In this document: piece by piece, positions 55,185 to 63,710 of the stretch
Layout: each line of letters begins with the position of its first letter
Numbering within the stretch: position 1 is the first letter of the stretch
Origin: Halobacillus sp. A1
Lineage (GTDB): Bacteria; Bacillota; Bacilli; Bacillales; Halobacillaceae
NCBI RefSeq assembly: GCF_024189295.1
Contig: NZ_JAIZEN010000003.1
Location: 62,001-126,000 of the forward strand
Direction: 5' to 3'
Length of the DNA stretch: 64,000 nucleotides
Made by a program: the position numbers and the translations under genes
The notes under the pieces: generated by a model
Database searches by the model: none
Seen by the model: only the letters and a program-made list of their open reading frames with translations
What the model was told of the DNA's origin: nothing

Positions 55185-56225
55185 ATGGAAAAAGTCGCTG
55201 TATTAGGGGCAGGGAGCTGGGGTACAGCTCTTGCTATGGTATTAGCCGATAATGGGCATGATGTACATTTATGGTCACACCGCGAAGCACTTGCAGATGA
55301 TATTAATCGTACTCATAAAAATGAAAGATATTTAAAAGGAATTACGCTGCCTGAAAATATTAAGGCCAGCTCTGATATGGGTGCTGTAGTAAGTGAAGTT
55401 GAACATATAATCCTCGTCGTACCTACAAAGGCGATGCGCGAAGTTTGCGGCCAACTGGTTCAGCATTTAAATCATAAGGTGACGATTACCCACGCTTCTA
55501 AAGGCATTGAGCCTGGGTCATATAAGCGTGTTTCAGAAGTCATCGCAGAGGAAATCCCTAAAAAGTATTATCATGATATTGTTGTATTGTCAGGCCCTAG
55601 TCATGCAGAGGAAGTCAGTCTGAACCACCCGACAACAGTGACGGTTTCCTCAGAAAATCTGGACGTTGCAGCTACTGTTCAGGACCTGTTTATCAATGAG
55701 CTATTCCGCGTGTATACGTCTCCAGACCTTGTAGGTGTAGAGCTAGGAGGAGCGTTAAAGAATATTATTGCTTTAGGTGCGGGCATTTCTGATGGATTAG
55801 GATTCGGAGATAACGCTAAAGCTGCTTTAATTACCCGCGGCCTAGCTGAAATCGCCCGACTGGGTACATCTATGGGAGCGAACCCCCTTACATTTTCGGG
55901 CCTAACTGGAATCGGTGATCTCATCGTAACCTGTACAAGTTCTCACAGTCGAAATTGGAGGGCTGGTAATCAATTAGGGAAAGGCTCCCATTTAGATGAA
56001 GTTCTAGAAGAGATGGGGATGGTAGTCGAAGGAATTCGTACGACAAAAGCTGCTTATCAACTATCAAATGAACGAGGAGTCGATATGCCGATCACAGCTG
56101 GTATTTATAAAATCCTGTTTGAAAATGCAGATCCTAAAGATGTGGTCACCCAGCTGATGACAAGGATCAGACGCCGGGAAATGGAGGATTTAACTAATAT
56201 TCTCGATGACCAGATGAATAACTAA
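55185..56225 (+). CDS. gpsA: glycerol-3-phosphate dehydrogenase [NAD(P)+]
   Basis: A 346-residue enzyme producing sn-glycerol-3-phosphate for phospholipids and teichoic acids. NAD(P)-binding GAGSWGTALA lies at the N-terminus, SGPSHAEEV in the middle, and the substrate-binding GGALKNIIALGAG with the catalytic lysine. ATG 55185 is ten bases after AAAGGAG; ATG 55176 is too close to the site. It follows der and precedes the spoVIF-family gene. Confidence 0.96.
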   Translation: MEKVAVLGAGSWGTALAMVLADNGHDVHLWSHREALADDINRTHKNERYLKGITLPENIKASSDMGAVVSEVEHIILVVPTKAMREVCGQLVQHLNHKVTITHASKGIEPGSYKRVSEVIAEEIPKKYYHDIVVLSGPSHAEEVSLNHPTTVTVSSENLDVAATVQDLFINELFRVYTSPDLVGVELGGALKNIIALGAGISDGLGFGDNAKAALITRGLAEIARLGTSMGANPLTFSGLTGIGDLIVTCTSSHSRNWRAGNQLGKGSHLDEVLEEMGMVVEGIRTTKAAYQLSNERGVDMPITAGIYKILFENADPKDVVTQLMTRIRRREMEDLTNILDDQMNN

Positions 56226-56233
56226 CACATTAC

Positions 56234-56276
56234 CTTCCTCGTGCATATACTACGAAGAAACAATTGCACGAGGAGG
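56234..56276 (+). promoter_or_regulatory. hairpin masking the ribosome site of the SpoVIF-family gene
   Basis: CCTTCCTCGTGCA (from 56234) pairs with TGCACGAGGAGG (56265-56276) over about 12 base pairs including one G-T pair, with a 19-base loop. The right arm contains the whole AGGAGG ribosome site, so translation should be blocked unless the stem opens. No T run follows, so it is not a terminator. Confidence 0.6.
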
Positions 56277-56285
56277 TCAACAGAG

Positions 56286-56546
56286 ATGAGTAATTTTCAG
56301 AAGAATATTTTTGATCATTTGCAGAACAAAGCAAATATAAATCCAGAGGACGTTTATAAAGTAGCGGATTCTGTAAAAAATGCGGACTTCACGGATGAAA
56401 AAGTTGTACGTAGGCTGGTGAAGCAATTAGCTTATATAGCTAACAAGCCGGTATCAAAGCAAAAAGAGGATAAAATTGTCGAGGCGATCATCAAACAAAA
56501 TATACCTCTTGATATGAATACGTTAGGTAAGTATTTTAAAGGGTAA
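56286..56546 (+). CDS. stage VI sporulation protein F family protein
   Basis: An 86-residue protein of the SpoVIF (YjcC) family: FQKNIFDHLQNKANINPEDV, then ADSVKNADFTDEKVVRRLVKQLA and IVEAIIKQ. Family members are small coat- or maturation-associated sporulation proteins. ATG 56286 is 9 bases after GAGGAGG. A 12 bp hairpin covers that ribosome site, suggesting controlled translation. It lies between gpsA and yphE, where B. subtilis has no spoVIF, so it may be a paralogue or a relocated gene. Confidence 0.82.
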   Translation: MSNFQKNIFDHLQNKANINPEDVYKVADSVKNADFTDEKVVRRLVKQLAYIANKPVSKQKEDKIVEAIIKQNIPLDMNTLGKYFKG

Positions 56547-56647
56547 CGATATGTAGGCGTTTGAAGGATACCGTCCTCCATAATTCTGCATACTATAATC
56601 CGTAGCAGTTAATAAGTATGAGCTGTAAATGGGAATTATTTAGTCGG

Positions 56648-56676
56648 CCGGAGCGGAGAGCTCCGGATTTTTTTTG
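56648..56676 (+). terminator. terminator after the SpoVIF-family gene
   Basis: CCGGAGC (56648-56654) pairs with GCTCCGG (56660-56666) around GGAGA, followed by a run of T. Confidence 0.88.
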
Positions 56677-56745
56677 ACTGCGAAAGACCGTTGACTGTGG
56701 TATAATACCAACGAGTTTAATGGGATTTTTAGGAGGAAATACTTC

Positions 56746-56943
56746 ATGTCTGTAGCTCTATTAAAAATGTACATATCGTTTGCTGGAATTATTTCATTAT
56801 TTTTGGCCACAGGGCTTATATACTTGAGCCGCTTTAAATTAACGGGACCTATCTCTATAATTGTAGCTGTATTCGCCTATTTGTTCATGATTTTCGGAGG
56901 CCTTATCATTCTATATATTGTATTCAGCGGGCCGACAGCCTAG
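56746..56943 (+). CDS. yphE: DUF2768 membrane protein YphE
   Basis: A 65-residue protein with two membrane spans (residues about 5-25 and 36-60), matching the DUF2768 family (B. subtilis YphE). It sits in the conserved place between gpsA and yphF-spoIVA; the family is largely confined to spore formers, so a sporulation link is plausible but unproven. ATG 56746 follows AGGAGG. An extended -10 promoter (TGGTATAAT near 56698-56705) lies upstream. Confidence 0.85.
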   Translation: MSVALLKMYISFAGIISLFLATGLIYLSRFKLTGPISIIVAVFAYLFMIFGGLIILYIVFSGPTA

Positions 56944-56959
56944 AAGGAGGGTGGTTTTC

Positions 56960-57685
56960 ATGAAATGGCTTAAATTATTGATCCTTCCTTTAGCGGGGGT
57001 TATACTTACTGGGTGTTTATATCCGGATTCAGAACTCAAAAAAAATGAGCCGACAAACCAGGAGCAGTTGGACTCTGTCCAACAGGCAGTCGAGCAGTAT
57101 CAAGAACAGGAATCAGGTTTGCTGCCGATAAAAACAAGGGATGAAGACACCCCTGATTTTATTAAATACCAGTTGGATTTCAATTCCTTGCGTGAACGCG
57201 GATTAATGGGTGAATCACCTGGTAATTCTTTTGAGAACGGCGGATATTATCAATACGTAATTATCCGGCCAGACGACGACCCTACAGTAAAAATAGTAGA
57301 TTTAAGAATGGCAGAATCATTACGGTCTTTACAGCTTAAAGTAGACTTTTACGAAGATGAAAATAAGTACCCACCTCTAAAAGATAAGATTGCAAAAAAC
57401 GTATATGATGTAAAGCATGAAGAAATGGGACTTGATTCACCTCCGACTGTAGACAGCCCTTACAGCGAGAAATCGCTGCCGGTATATATAAATGAGCGTG
57501 GTGAACTATTAGTCGACTATCGAAAAGAATTGTACGACCTGATGAGAAAAGAAGATCACTCCTATGAAGAGGGGGATGATATCCGCTACTTGCTTACAGA
57601 TCATACACCTTTTGCGCCTGCGCACTCCCCAGCTTATACAATTGAAGAAGGAGAACCCGTTTTCATGACGGAACCTCCTAGTTGA
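56960..57685 (+). CDS. yphF: YphF family lipoprotein
   Basis: A 241-residue lipoprotein with lipobox LTGC (Cys about 19) followed by an acidic soluble domain. It corresponds to B. subtilis YphF by length and by its position between yphE and spoIVA. ATG 56960 follows AAGGAGGGTGG; the longer overlapping frame from 56918 would run into yphE. No catalytic motif is recognised; some annotations link the family to sporulation. Confidence 0.85.
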   Translation: MKWLKLLILPLAGVILTGCLYPDSELKKNEPTNQEQLDSVQQAVEQYQEQESGLLPIKTRDEDTPDFIKYQLDFNSLRERGLMGESPGNSFENGGYYQYVIIRPDDDPTVKIVDLRMAESLRSLQLKVDFYEDENKYPPLKDKIAKNVYDVKHEEMGLDSPPTVDSPYSEKSLPVYINERGELLVDYRKELYDLMRKEDHSYEEGDDIRYLLTDHTPFAPAHSPAYTIEEGEPVFMTEPPS

Positions 57686-57703
57686 ACACAAATGTGTGCT
57701 TCG

Positions 57704-57735
57704 CGCTGCCAAAAACGTTTGGCAGCGTTTTTTAT
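57704..57735 (+). terminator. terminator after yphF
   Basis: CGCTGCCAAA (57704-57713) pairs perfectly with 57718-57727 around AACG, followed by T residues. Confidence 0.9.
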
Positions 57736-58032
57736 ATTAATATATGGAAGTGATAAACGAACACCTAGTATTGGAGAGTAAATTCCCTTAAGCAACCGCT
57801 TAGATGTTTCCGTTATCCTCACATACAAAAGAGGGATCAGTATATTGTAAGACTTCACAGGGCATTACCAGGAGGATGCTCACTATACGCCTGAGGGAAG
57901 AGGGTAATTTCCGGACTACAGGATCCATTATTAATAACTGTCGTTTAATTGGTAACTGGAAATGATGAAGCTTACATACTCTCCTTTTCTGGACATTTTA
58001 GAAATAGTTCATGGGTGACAAATTAATTTCAA

Positions 58033-58062
58033 GCATAATTCTATAGGGTCATGACATAGAAT
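58033..58062 (+). promoter_or_regulatory. sigma-E promoter for spoIVA
   Basis: GCATAAT (58033-58039), a 15-base spacer and CATAGAAT (58055-58062) match the sigma-E pattern KMATATT-N14/15-CATACANT closely. spoIVA is a mother-cell sigma-E gene. Confidence 0.65.
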
Positions 58063-58113
58063 GAGAGTGTCCAAGCTTGTAATTTAGTGAAATTTTACCT
58101 GGGAGGGGATCCT

Positions 58114-59592
58114 TTGGAGAAGGTTGATATTTTCAGTGATATTTCCAAGCGAACGAACGGAGATATTTATCTGGGAGTCGTAGGTGCTGTACGTACAGGG
58201 AAATCTACATTCATAAAGAAATTCATGGAGCTTGTGGTTATTCCGAATATGGAGGATAGTTCGGAACGAGAAAGAGCTTTGGACGAATTGCCTCAAAGCT
58301 CTGCAGGAAAAACCATAATGACCACTGAGCCTAAGTTTGTTCCTAATCAGGCGGCTTCCATAAAGTTTGATGAACATTTAGACGTTCGAGTACGAATGGT
58401 GGATTGTGTGGGATATGCTGTTGAAGGTGCTGTCGGCTACGAGGATGAGAATGGACCAAGAATGATTCATACACCTTGGTATGAAGAGGCTATTCCATTT
58501 AATGAAGCTGCTGAAATAGGCACTCAAAAAGTAATCCAGGAACACTCCACAATAGGAATCGTAGTAACGACAGACGGAACGATTGGGGAAATCCCGCGTG
58601 AGGACTATGTACAGGCGGAAGAAAAAGTGGTGGAAGAGCTAAGGGAAGTAGGAAAACCATTTATTATGGTTGTTAACTCTGCCCAGCCTCATAGTGACCG
58701 TACGGAAAGATTAAAAAATGAATTAAAAGAAAAGTATGATATTCCGGTCCTTGCACTATCCGTTGAAAGCATGCGGGAACAGGATGTCCATAACGTCTTA
58801 AGAGAAGCGTTATTTGAATTCCCTGTTTTGGAAGTCAATGTCAACCTTCCGAGCTGGGTAATGGTGCTTGACTCACGACATTGGTTAAGGAAACATCTAC
58901 AGTCAGCAATAGAGGATACTGTCCAGGATATCAAAAGGTTACGTGATGTAGATTACGTGATCGGAAACTTTGATCAATACGAGCATATTACAGGCGCTCA
59001 TATATCAGGAATGGATCTTGGGGAAGGCATCGCCGAAATTGATTTGCAAGCTCCAGAACAATTGTATGATCATATCTTGAAAGAAATTGTCGGAGAAGAA
59101 ATACGAGGCAAGGATCACCTGCTTGAAATCATGCAAGATTTTTCTCATGCGAAAAGAGAATACGATATAGTAGCTGATGCTCTGCAAATGGTTAAGCAGA
59201 CAGGGTACGGGATTGCAGCACCAAGCCTTGAGGATATGGTGTTAGATGAGCCGGAAATTATTCGACAAGGTTCCAGGTTCGGTGTCAGGCTGAAAGCTGT
59301 CGCTCCATCCATTCATATGGTCAAAGTCGACGTTCAATCCGAATTTTCGCCGATCATCGGTACAGAAAAACAAAGTGAAGAACTTGTCCGCTATTTGATG
59401 CAGGATTTTGAAGAAGACCCGCTGTCGATTTGGAATTCTGATATATTCGGCAGATCGCTAAGTTCAATCGTCAGAGAGGGCATTCAAGCCAAACTGTCTT
59501 TGATGCCGGAAAATGCTCGATATAAATTAAAAGAAACATTAGAAAGAATCATCAATGAAGGGTCTGGCGGCATGATTGCCATTATCCTCTAA
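58114..59592 (+). CDS. spoIVA: spore coat morphogenetic ATPase SpoIVA
   Basis: A 492-residue protein, identical in length to B. subtilis SpoIVA. It has a Walker A motif GAVRTGKST near residue 25, a Walker B-like VDCVGY and the highly conserved C-terminal FGRSLSSIVREGIQAKLS region. It hydrolyses ATP to polymerise on the forespore surface and forms the base layer of the coat. The start is TTG 58114 after GGGAGGGG, giving MEKVDIFSDISKRT like the B. subtilis protein. A sigma-E promoter lies upstream. Confidence 0.97.
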   Translation: MEKVDIFSDISKRTNGDIYLGVVGAVRTGKSTFIKKFMELVVIPNMEDSSERERALDELPQSSAGKTIMTTEPKFVPNQAASIKFDEHLDVRVRMVDCVGYAVEGAVGYEDENGPRMIHTPWYEEAIPFNEAAEIGTQKVIQEHSTIGIVVTTDGTIGEIPREDYVQAEEKVVEELREVGKPFIMVVNSAQPHSDRTERLKNELKEKYDIPVLALSVESMREQDVHNVLREALFEFPVLEVNVNLPSWVMVLDSRHWLRKHLQSAIEDTVQDIKRLRDVDYVIGNFDQYEHITGAHISGMDLGEGIAEIDLQAPEQLYDHILKEIVGEEIRGKDHLLEIMQDFSHAKREYDIVADALQMVKQTGYGIAAPSLEDMVLDEPEIIRQGSRFGVRLKAVAPSIHMVKVDVQSEFSPIIGTEKQSEELVRYLMQDFEEDPLSIWNSDIFGRSLSSIVREGIQAKLSLMPENARYKLKETLERIINEGSGGMIAIIL

Positions 59593-59630
59593 CGGCTCCT
59601 CATCGGGCCGTTTTAGTTTTTTTATCGAAA
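59592..59630 (+). terminator. terminator after spoIVA
   Basis: AACGGC pairs with GCCGTT around about eight bases, followed by T-rich DNA. Confidence 0.7.
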
Positions 59631-59682
59631 TGAATTAAAAAATTTTACAACAAGGATCCAAGAAAGTTTTTCCTAATATAAT

Positions 59683-59737
59683 AAAAAACCACGAATGACT
59701 ACAAACCCTTTCATATCAAGGGTTCTGTGGTTTTTTT
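59683..59737. terminator. nested orphan hairpin between spoIVA and hbs
   Basis: Outer stem AAAAAACCAC (59683-59692) with GTGGTTTTTT (59727-59736) encloses an inner AACCCTT/AAGGGTT hairpin (59704-59724). It looks like a bidirectional terminator, but spoIVA already has its own. It may end an unrecognised short transcript. Confidence 0.6.
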
Positions 59738-59827
59738 GTGTGGGGAAAATATAACCATAAATTCCAAATCAACAGAAGAATAATCCGTAGAAACCGCTAG
59801 AAATAGGCATTCTAAAAGTATTTTCTA

Positions 59828-59856
59828 TTGAATTTCAGTACAAACTCGTTTAATAT
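59828..59856 (+). promoter_or_regulatory. sigma-A promoter for hbs
   Basis: TTGAAT (59828-59833), a 17-base spacer and TAATAT (59851-59856), about 95 bases before the gene. Confidence 0.6.
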
Positions 59857-59949
59857 AAGGCTTGTCATCAAATGTTGGTGATAAATGAGGCACTTTAAGT
59901 GATGTAGATTCATCTTAAAGAGCAACCTTCTTGGAAGGAGGTGAATGTC

Positions 59950-60222
59950 ATGAACAAAACAGACCTAATCAATGCAGTTTCTGAGAAAGCCGAGCTTTCC
60001 AAAAAAGATGCGACTCAAGCAGTTGATTCTGTATTCGAATCTATCATGGATTCACTTAAAGATGGTGAGAAAGTGCAACTGATCGGATTCGGTAACTTTG
60101 AAGTACGTGAGCGCGCGGCTCGTAAAGGCCGTAACCCGCAAACTGGAGAAGAGATCGAAATTTCCGCAAGTAAAGTTCCAGCTTTCAAACCTGGTAAAGC
60201 CCTAAAAGATGCTGTTAAATAA
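59950..60222 (+). CDS. hbs: DNA-binding protein HU
   Basis: A 90-residue histone-like protein: N-terminal helices ([20 protein letters not shown]), the [22 protein letters not shown] beta-arm that inserts its proline into the DNA minor groove, and a C-terminal helix. It compacts the nucleoid. ATG 59950 is 8 bases after GGAGG. Codon usage is strongly biased as for abundant proteins. mtrB follows; the folE gene found between them in B. subtilis is absent. Confidence 0.97.
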   Translation: MNKTDLINAVSEKAELSKKDATQAVDSVFESIMDSLKDGEKVQLIGFGNFEVRERAARKGRNPQTGEEIEISASKVPAFKPGKALKDAVK

Positions 60223-60240
60223 TAGCTACATAGGGCTAAG

Positions 60241-60268
60241 AAGGGGTGCTTTTATAGCACCCTTTTTT
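60241..60268 (+). terminator. terminator after hbs
   Basis: AAGGGGTGCT pairs with AGCACCCTTT, followed by T residues. Confidence 0.88.
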
Positions 60269-60290
60269 CAATGCTGAAAAGTTAGAATGA

Positions 60291-60319
60291 TTGACATAAT
60301 AAATCGAGTAAGAGATAGT
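60291..60319 (+). promoter_or_regulatory. sigma-A promoter for mtrB
   Basis: TTGACA (60291-60296), a 17-base spacer and GATAGT (60314-60319), 25 bases before the mtrB ATG. Confidence 0.6.
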
Positions 60320-60344
60320 AAGTTTAAAGAAGGGAGCACGTTAG

Positions 60345-60569
60345 ATGGCGACTTCAGAAAATGATTTTTTTGTTATCAAAGCTTTAGAAGACGGGGTAAA
60401 TGTCATTGGACTTACAAGGGGTACAGACACACGGTTTCATCACTCTGAGAAATTAGACCGCAATGAAGTCATGATTGCTCAATTCACTGAACATACATCA
60501 GCTGTTAAAGTCAGAGGAAAAGCAATCATTCAAACAAGTCATGGTGAAATGACAAACGATGCAGAGTAA
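60345..60569 (+). CDS. mtrB: trp RNA-binding attenuation protein TRAP
   Basis: A 74-residue TRAP protein. Eleven copies form a ring that, with bound tryptophan, wraps (G/U)AG repeats in the trp leader and attenuates transcription. Recognisable parts include [47 protein letters not shown] and the KVRGKA RNA-binding strand. ATG 60345 follows AAGGGAG. Unlike B. subtilis it is not preceded by folE (mtrA) and has its own promoter. No trp genes are in this window. Confidence 0.96.
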   Translation: MATSENDFFVIKALEDGVNVIGLTRGTDTRFHHSEKLDRNEVMIAQFTEHTSAVKVRGKAIIQTSHGEMTNDAE

Positions 60570-60612
60570 TCGGCTCTGCTGAGTACATAATAGAGATTGA
60601 GACTAAAGATTA

Positions 60613-60621
60613 TGCTATAAT
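60613..60621 (+). promoter_or_regulatory. extended -10 promoter for the hepS operon
   Basis: TGC-TATAAT at 60613-60621 is a full extended -10 element. No good -35 hexamer is visible. Confidence 0.5.
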
Positions 60622-60659
60622 GATTATGTTTTAACCGTATCTAAGAAAGGGATAAGGTG

Positions 60660-61460
60660 ATGAAGGTGATTCCATCCGAAATGAAGATTGACCAATTAAA
60701 GAACCAAATAGCAAACCAGGTCCGCCATCCGTTTTTGGCTAAGTTCATTGCCGACCCGGTAATTGATGAGGACAAGCTTGCTATTTTGATTTCTATCATG
60801 GATCACACGACCCTTTCGCCTTTAAAAAAAGAGAAATACATTATAACGACTATGCTCGTTCAAATAGCTCTGGATACTCATGACTTAGTAACGTTAACGG
60901 AGGACGATGATGAACAAGACACCGTGCGTACTCGCCAGCTTACAGTGTTGGCAGGGGATTACTATAGTGGATTGTATTACTATGTCCTTTCCCAGCTGAA
61001 TGACATCCCGATGATCCGTACTTTGGCGGGAGCGATAAAAGAAATCAATGAGTTGAAAATGGAGTTGTACTATAAAGATGTAGATTCTTTTCAGGAATTT
61101 CTTACTTCTTTAAAGAAAATCGAGTCCTTGCTTATTCAGCGTGTAGCGACATATGTCCAGAAAACCACAATTAACGATATGGCTGGGGATTGGTTGTTAG
61201 CTAAAAGGTTACTTCAAGAAAAAAACAGTTATCAGGAGGGGCGCTTCTCACCTGTAATGGATCTGTTAGTAAAGCGGCCGGATTCTACGGAAACTGGTGG
61301 ACAGCTCGTTTTCAACATTGAGCAATTGCTCCATAAGCATATCTCAAATTTGGAAACGTCAGTATCCCAGCTGCCAATACACTTTAACTGGCTGAAAGCT
61401 TACATCCATTCCGCAATCTATCAAAAATTTTATAAAACGAATATTGCAGAGGAAGGGTAA
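60660..61460 (+). CDS. hepS: heptaprenyl diphosphate synthase component I
   Basis: A 266-residue small subunit of heptaprenyl diphosphate synthase (HepS/GerCA type). It lacks the DDxxD catalytic motifs, as expected, and is helical with a conserved LTVLAGDYYSGLYYYVLSQ block. It pairs with HepT to set the C35 chain length of the menaquinone side chain. ATG 60660 is about 9 bases after AAAGGG; GTG 60657 is the alternative. It forms the tight operon hepS-menG-hepT (3- and 15-base gaps). Confidence 0.92.
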   Translation: MKVIPSEMKIDQLKNQIANQVRHPFLAKFIADPVIDEDKLAILISIMDHTTLSPLKKEKYIITTMLVQIALDTHDLVTLTEDDDEQDTVRTRQLTVLAGDYYSGLYYYVLSQLNDIPMIRTLAGAIKEINELKMELYYKDVDSFQEFLTSLKKIESLLIQRVATYVQKTTINDMAGDWLLAKRLLQEKNSYQEGRFSPVMDLLVKRPDSTETGGQLVFNIEQLLHKHISNLETSVSQLPIHFNWLKAYIHSAIYQKFYKTNIAEEG

Positions 61461-61463
61461 TAT

Positions 61464-62177
61464 ATGCAGCCACAGTCCAAGGAAGAACGCGTACACAGCG
61501 TATTCGAAAAAATATACAGCCGCTATGATTCAATGAATTCCATTATATCCTTTCAGCAGCATCGACTCTGGAGAAGAGATGTCATGAAGCGGATGAATGT
61601 CCAAAAAGGTGATCAAACTTTAGACGTCTGCTGCGGAACAGGGGATTGGACGATGTCACTTGCTGATCAGGTCGGCTCGTCAGGGAAAGTGATCGGTCTT
61701 GATTTCAGCGTAAATATGCTTTCTGTCGGTATTAAAAAGAAACTTGCGGCAAGAATGAAGCAAGTCGAATTCGAACATGGAAACGCTATGGATCTCCCCT
61801 TTGATGATAACCAGTTCGATTACGTAACAATTGGTTTCGGACTTAGAAACGTCCCTGATTATCTTCAAGTTTTAAAAGAAATGCAACGTGTCGTTAAGCC
61901 CGGTGGAAAGGTCGTCTGTCTAGAAACTTCTCAACCCACCAACCCGGTATTTAAACGGTTATATTACTTCTACTTTGGGAAAGTCATGCCTTTGTTCGGT
62001 AAGTTCTTTGCAAAAAGTTATGAAGAATACAGCTGGCTTCATGAATCTGCCAAAGATTTTCCCGGGAAAATGGAGCTCAAAGACATGTTTGAACAAGCGG
62101 GCTTGAAAAATGTGAAAATCAAGTCTTATACAGGCGGTGCAGCCGCAATGCATATGGGAGAAAAGCCACTGTCATAA
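61464..62177 (+). CDS. menG: demethylmenaquinone methyltransferase
   Basis: A 237-residue UbiE/MenG-type SAM-dependent methyltransferase. Motif I is [14 protein letters not shown], followed by GLDFSVNML and [15 protein letters not shown], and the C-terminal [14 protein letters not shown] tail is conserved. It carries out the last step of menaquinone synthesis. It lies between the two subunits of the enzyme that makes the prenyl chain, a conserved Bacillus arrangement. ATG 61464 follows GGAAGGG. Confidence 0.96.
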   Translation: MQPQSKEERVHSVFEKIYSRYDSMNSIISFQQHRLWRRDVMKRMNVQKGDQTLDVCCGTGDWTMSLADQVGSSGKVIGLDFSVNMLSVGIKKKLAARMKQVEFEHGNAMDLPFDDNQFDYVTIGFGLRNVPDYLQVLKEMQRVVKPGGKVVCLETSQPTNPVFKRLYYFYFGKVMPLFGKFFAKSYEEYSWLHESAKDFPGKMELKDMFEQAGLKNVKIKSYTGGAAAMHMGEKPLS

Positions 62178-62192
62178 TTGAGGATGAACTAT

Positions 62193-63161
62193 ATGAAATT
62201 AGCAATGATCTATTCTTTCTTAAAGCAAGATTTGGCAGTAATTGAAGATGCTGTCAACGAAACGATCCAATCTAATAATCCTGTACTCAGAGAAGCCTCA
62301 AGCCAGCTTCTAAATGCAGGAGGTAAAAGGATCAGGCCTGTCTTCGTTCTGCTAGCAGGCAAATTTGGGAATTATGATATTGAACGGATGAAGTCAGTCG
62401 CCGTTTCTCTTGAGTTGATTCATACAGCTTCGTTAGTTCACGATGATGTAATAGATGAAGCTGAAATTAGACGCGGTGAGGAAACGATTAAGTCCAGATG
62501 GGATAATCGCATAGCTATGTACACAGGGGATTACATATTTGCTAGATCGTTAGAGAATCTATCAGCATTAAACGATCCCAAAGCCCATCAAATATTAGCG
62601 GAAACTATGGTCGAACTCTGTTTAGGTGAAATTGAACAAATAAAAGATAAATATAATATTGATCAAAATGTTCGAAGCTACCTAAGAAGAATCAAGCGCA
62701 AAACGGCAATATTAATTGCAGCGAGCTGCCGTATGGGAGCTATCGCTGCAGGCGTCGGTCTAGAAGAAGAAAAGGCATTATACCGTTATGGTTACTACGT
62801 AGGGATGTCCTATCAAATCATTGATGATGTACTGGATTTCACAGCATCCGAGAAAGAACTAGGAAAACCTGCAGGTAGTGATTTAATTCAAGGGAATATC
62901 ACTCTCCCTGTACTATATTCGCTTGAAGATCACGAACTCAAAGATGAATTGCTTCAAGTATTTTTAAAAGAAAAAAGTACACCTGGTGATTTCTCCTGGA
63001 TTATTCAAAGGATTAAAACAAACGGATCGATAGATAAGTCCTTAGAATTGAGTGACCGATACTTGAAAAAAGCATATGAAGCTTTAGAAATACTGCCGCA
63101 AAACCGTGCCAAGCAGACATTAAAAGGTATAGCGAAGTACATTGGAAAAAGAAGAACATAA
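62193..63161 (+). CDS. hepT: heptaprenyl diphosphate synthase component II
   Basis: A 322-residue trans-prenyltransferase with both aspartate-rich motifs: VHDDVIDEAEIRRG (first) and QIIDDVLDF (second). It extends farnesyl diphosphate with IPP to heptaprenyl diphosphate when bound to HepS. ATG 62193 (MKLAMIYSF) aligns with the conserved region of relatives and is 8 bases after GAGGA; upstream TTG 62178 has no ribosome site. Confidence 0.95.
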   Translation: MKLAMIYSFLKQDLAVIEDAVNETIQSNNPVLREASSQLLNAGGKRIRPVFVLLAGKFGNYDIERMKSVAVSLELIHTASLVHDDVIDEAEIRRGEETIKSRWDNRIAMYTGDYIFARSLENLSALNDPKAHQILAETMVELCLGEIEQIKDKYNIDQNVRSYLRRIKRKTAILIAASCRMGAIAAGVGLEEEKALYRYGYYVGMSYQIIDDVLDFTASEKELGKPAGSDLIQGNITLPVLYSLEDHELKDELLQVFLKEKSTPGDFSWIIQRIKTNGSIDKSLELSDRYLKKAYEALEILPQNRAKQTLKGIAKYIGKRRT

Positions 63162-63166
63162 AAGGT

Positions 63167-63225
63167 TTGCCACAATACTCAAATTTTGGTAAAATCTTTT
63201 ATGGTGCTATTTAAAAGCGCTTTCA
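63167..63225 (+). promoter_or_regulatory. ndk promoter with a cre-like sequence
   Basis: TTGCCA (63167-63172), a 17-base spacer and TAAAAT (63190-63195) form a sigma-A promoter. TAAAAGCGCTTTCA (63212-63225), just past the expected start point, matches the CcpA cre consensus at 13 of 14 positions on the reverse strand. Confidence 0.5.
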
Positions 63226-63253
63226 TACATTACATAAACTGAGGTGTTTATCC

Positions 63254-63700
63254 ATGGAAAAGACATTTTTAATGATTAAGCCAGATGGAGTGCAACGTAG
63301 TTTAATTGGTGAAGTTACTGCAAGATTTGAAAGAAAGGGTTTTAAGCTTGCTGGCGCTAAGCTTATGACAATCGACAGGTCCCTCGCTGAAGAGCATTAT
63401 GGGGAGCATAAAGGCAAACCTTTTTTTGAGGAACTCGTCGATTTCATTACTTCCGGACCCGTATTCGCGATGGTATGGGAAGGGGAGAACGTCATCTCCA
63501 CTGCCCGGAAACTAGTGGGAGCTACTAACCCTCAGGAAGCAGCACCTGGAACGATCCGAGGAGATTATGGTTTGATCGTAGGTAAGAATGTTATTCATGG
63601 ATCTGACTCGAAAGAGAGCGCAGAGCGGGAAATCGGATTGTTTTTTAACAGCGAAGAAATTCAAGATTATACAAAAGACGGTCTTTCGTGGGTATATTAA
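63254..63700 (+). CDS. ndk: nucleoside diphosphate kinase
   Basis: A 148-residue NDP kinase: MIKPDGVQR at the start, the phosphorylated His115 in [12 protein letters not shown], and the RGDYG loop. It balances nucleoside triphosphate pools. ATG 63254 follows GAGGTG. It stands between hepT and cheR as in B. subtilis, but here has its own promoter and a long terminator hairpin. Confidence 0.97.
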   Translation: MEKTFLMIKPDGVQRSLIGEVTARFERKGFKLAGAKLMTIDRSLAEEHYGEHKGKPFFEELVDFITSGPVFAMVWEGENVISTARKLVGATNPQEAAPGTIRGDYGLIVGKNVIHGSDSKESAEREIGLFFNSEEIQDYTKDGLSWVY

Positions 63701-63710
63701 AGAATAATAG

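Larger units (their letters stand above)
57686..58113. other. intergenic region upstream of spoIVA
   Basis: 428 bases with the yphF terminator and the spoIVA promoter. The middle (57850-57960) has a GGAGGATG followed by no usable frame. No other structure is supported. Confidence 0.5.
59593..59949. other. intergenic region between spoIVA and hbs
   Basis: 357 bases with two hairpins and the hbs promoter. No reading frame with a ribosome site other than hbs. Confidence 0.55.
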
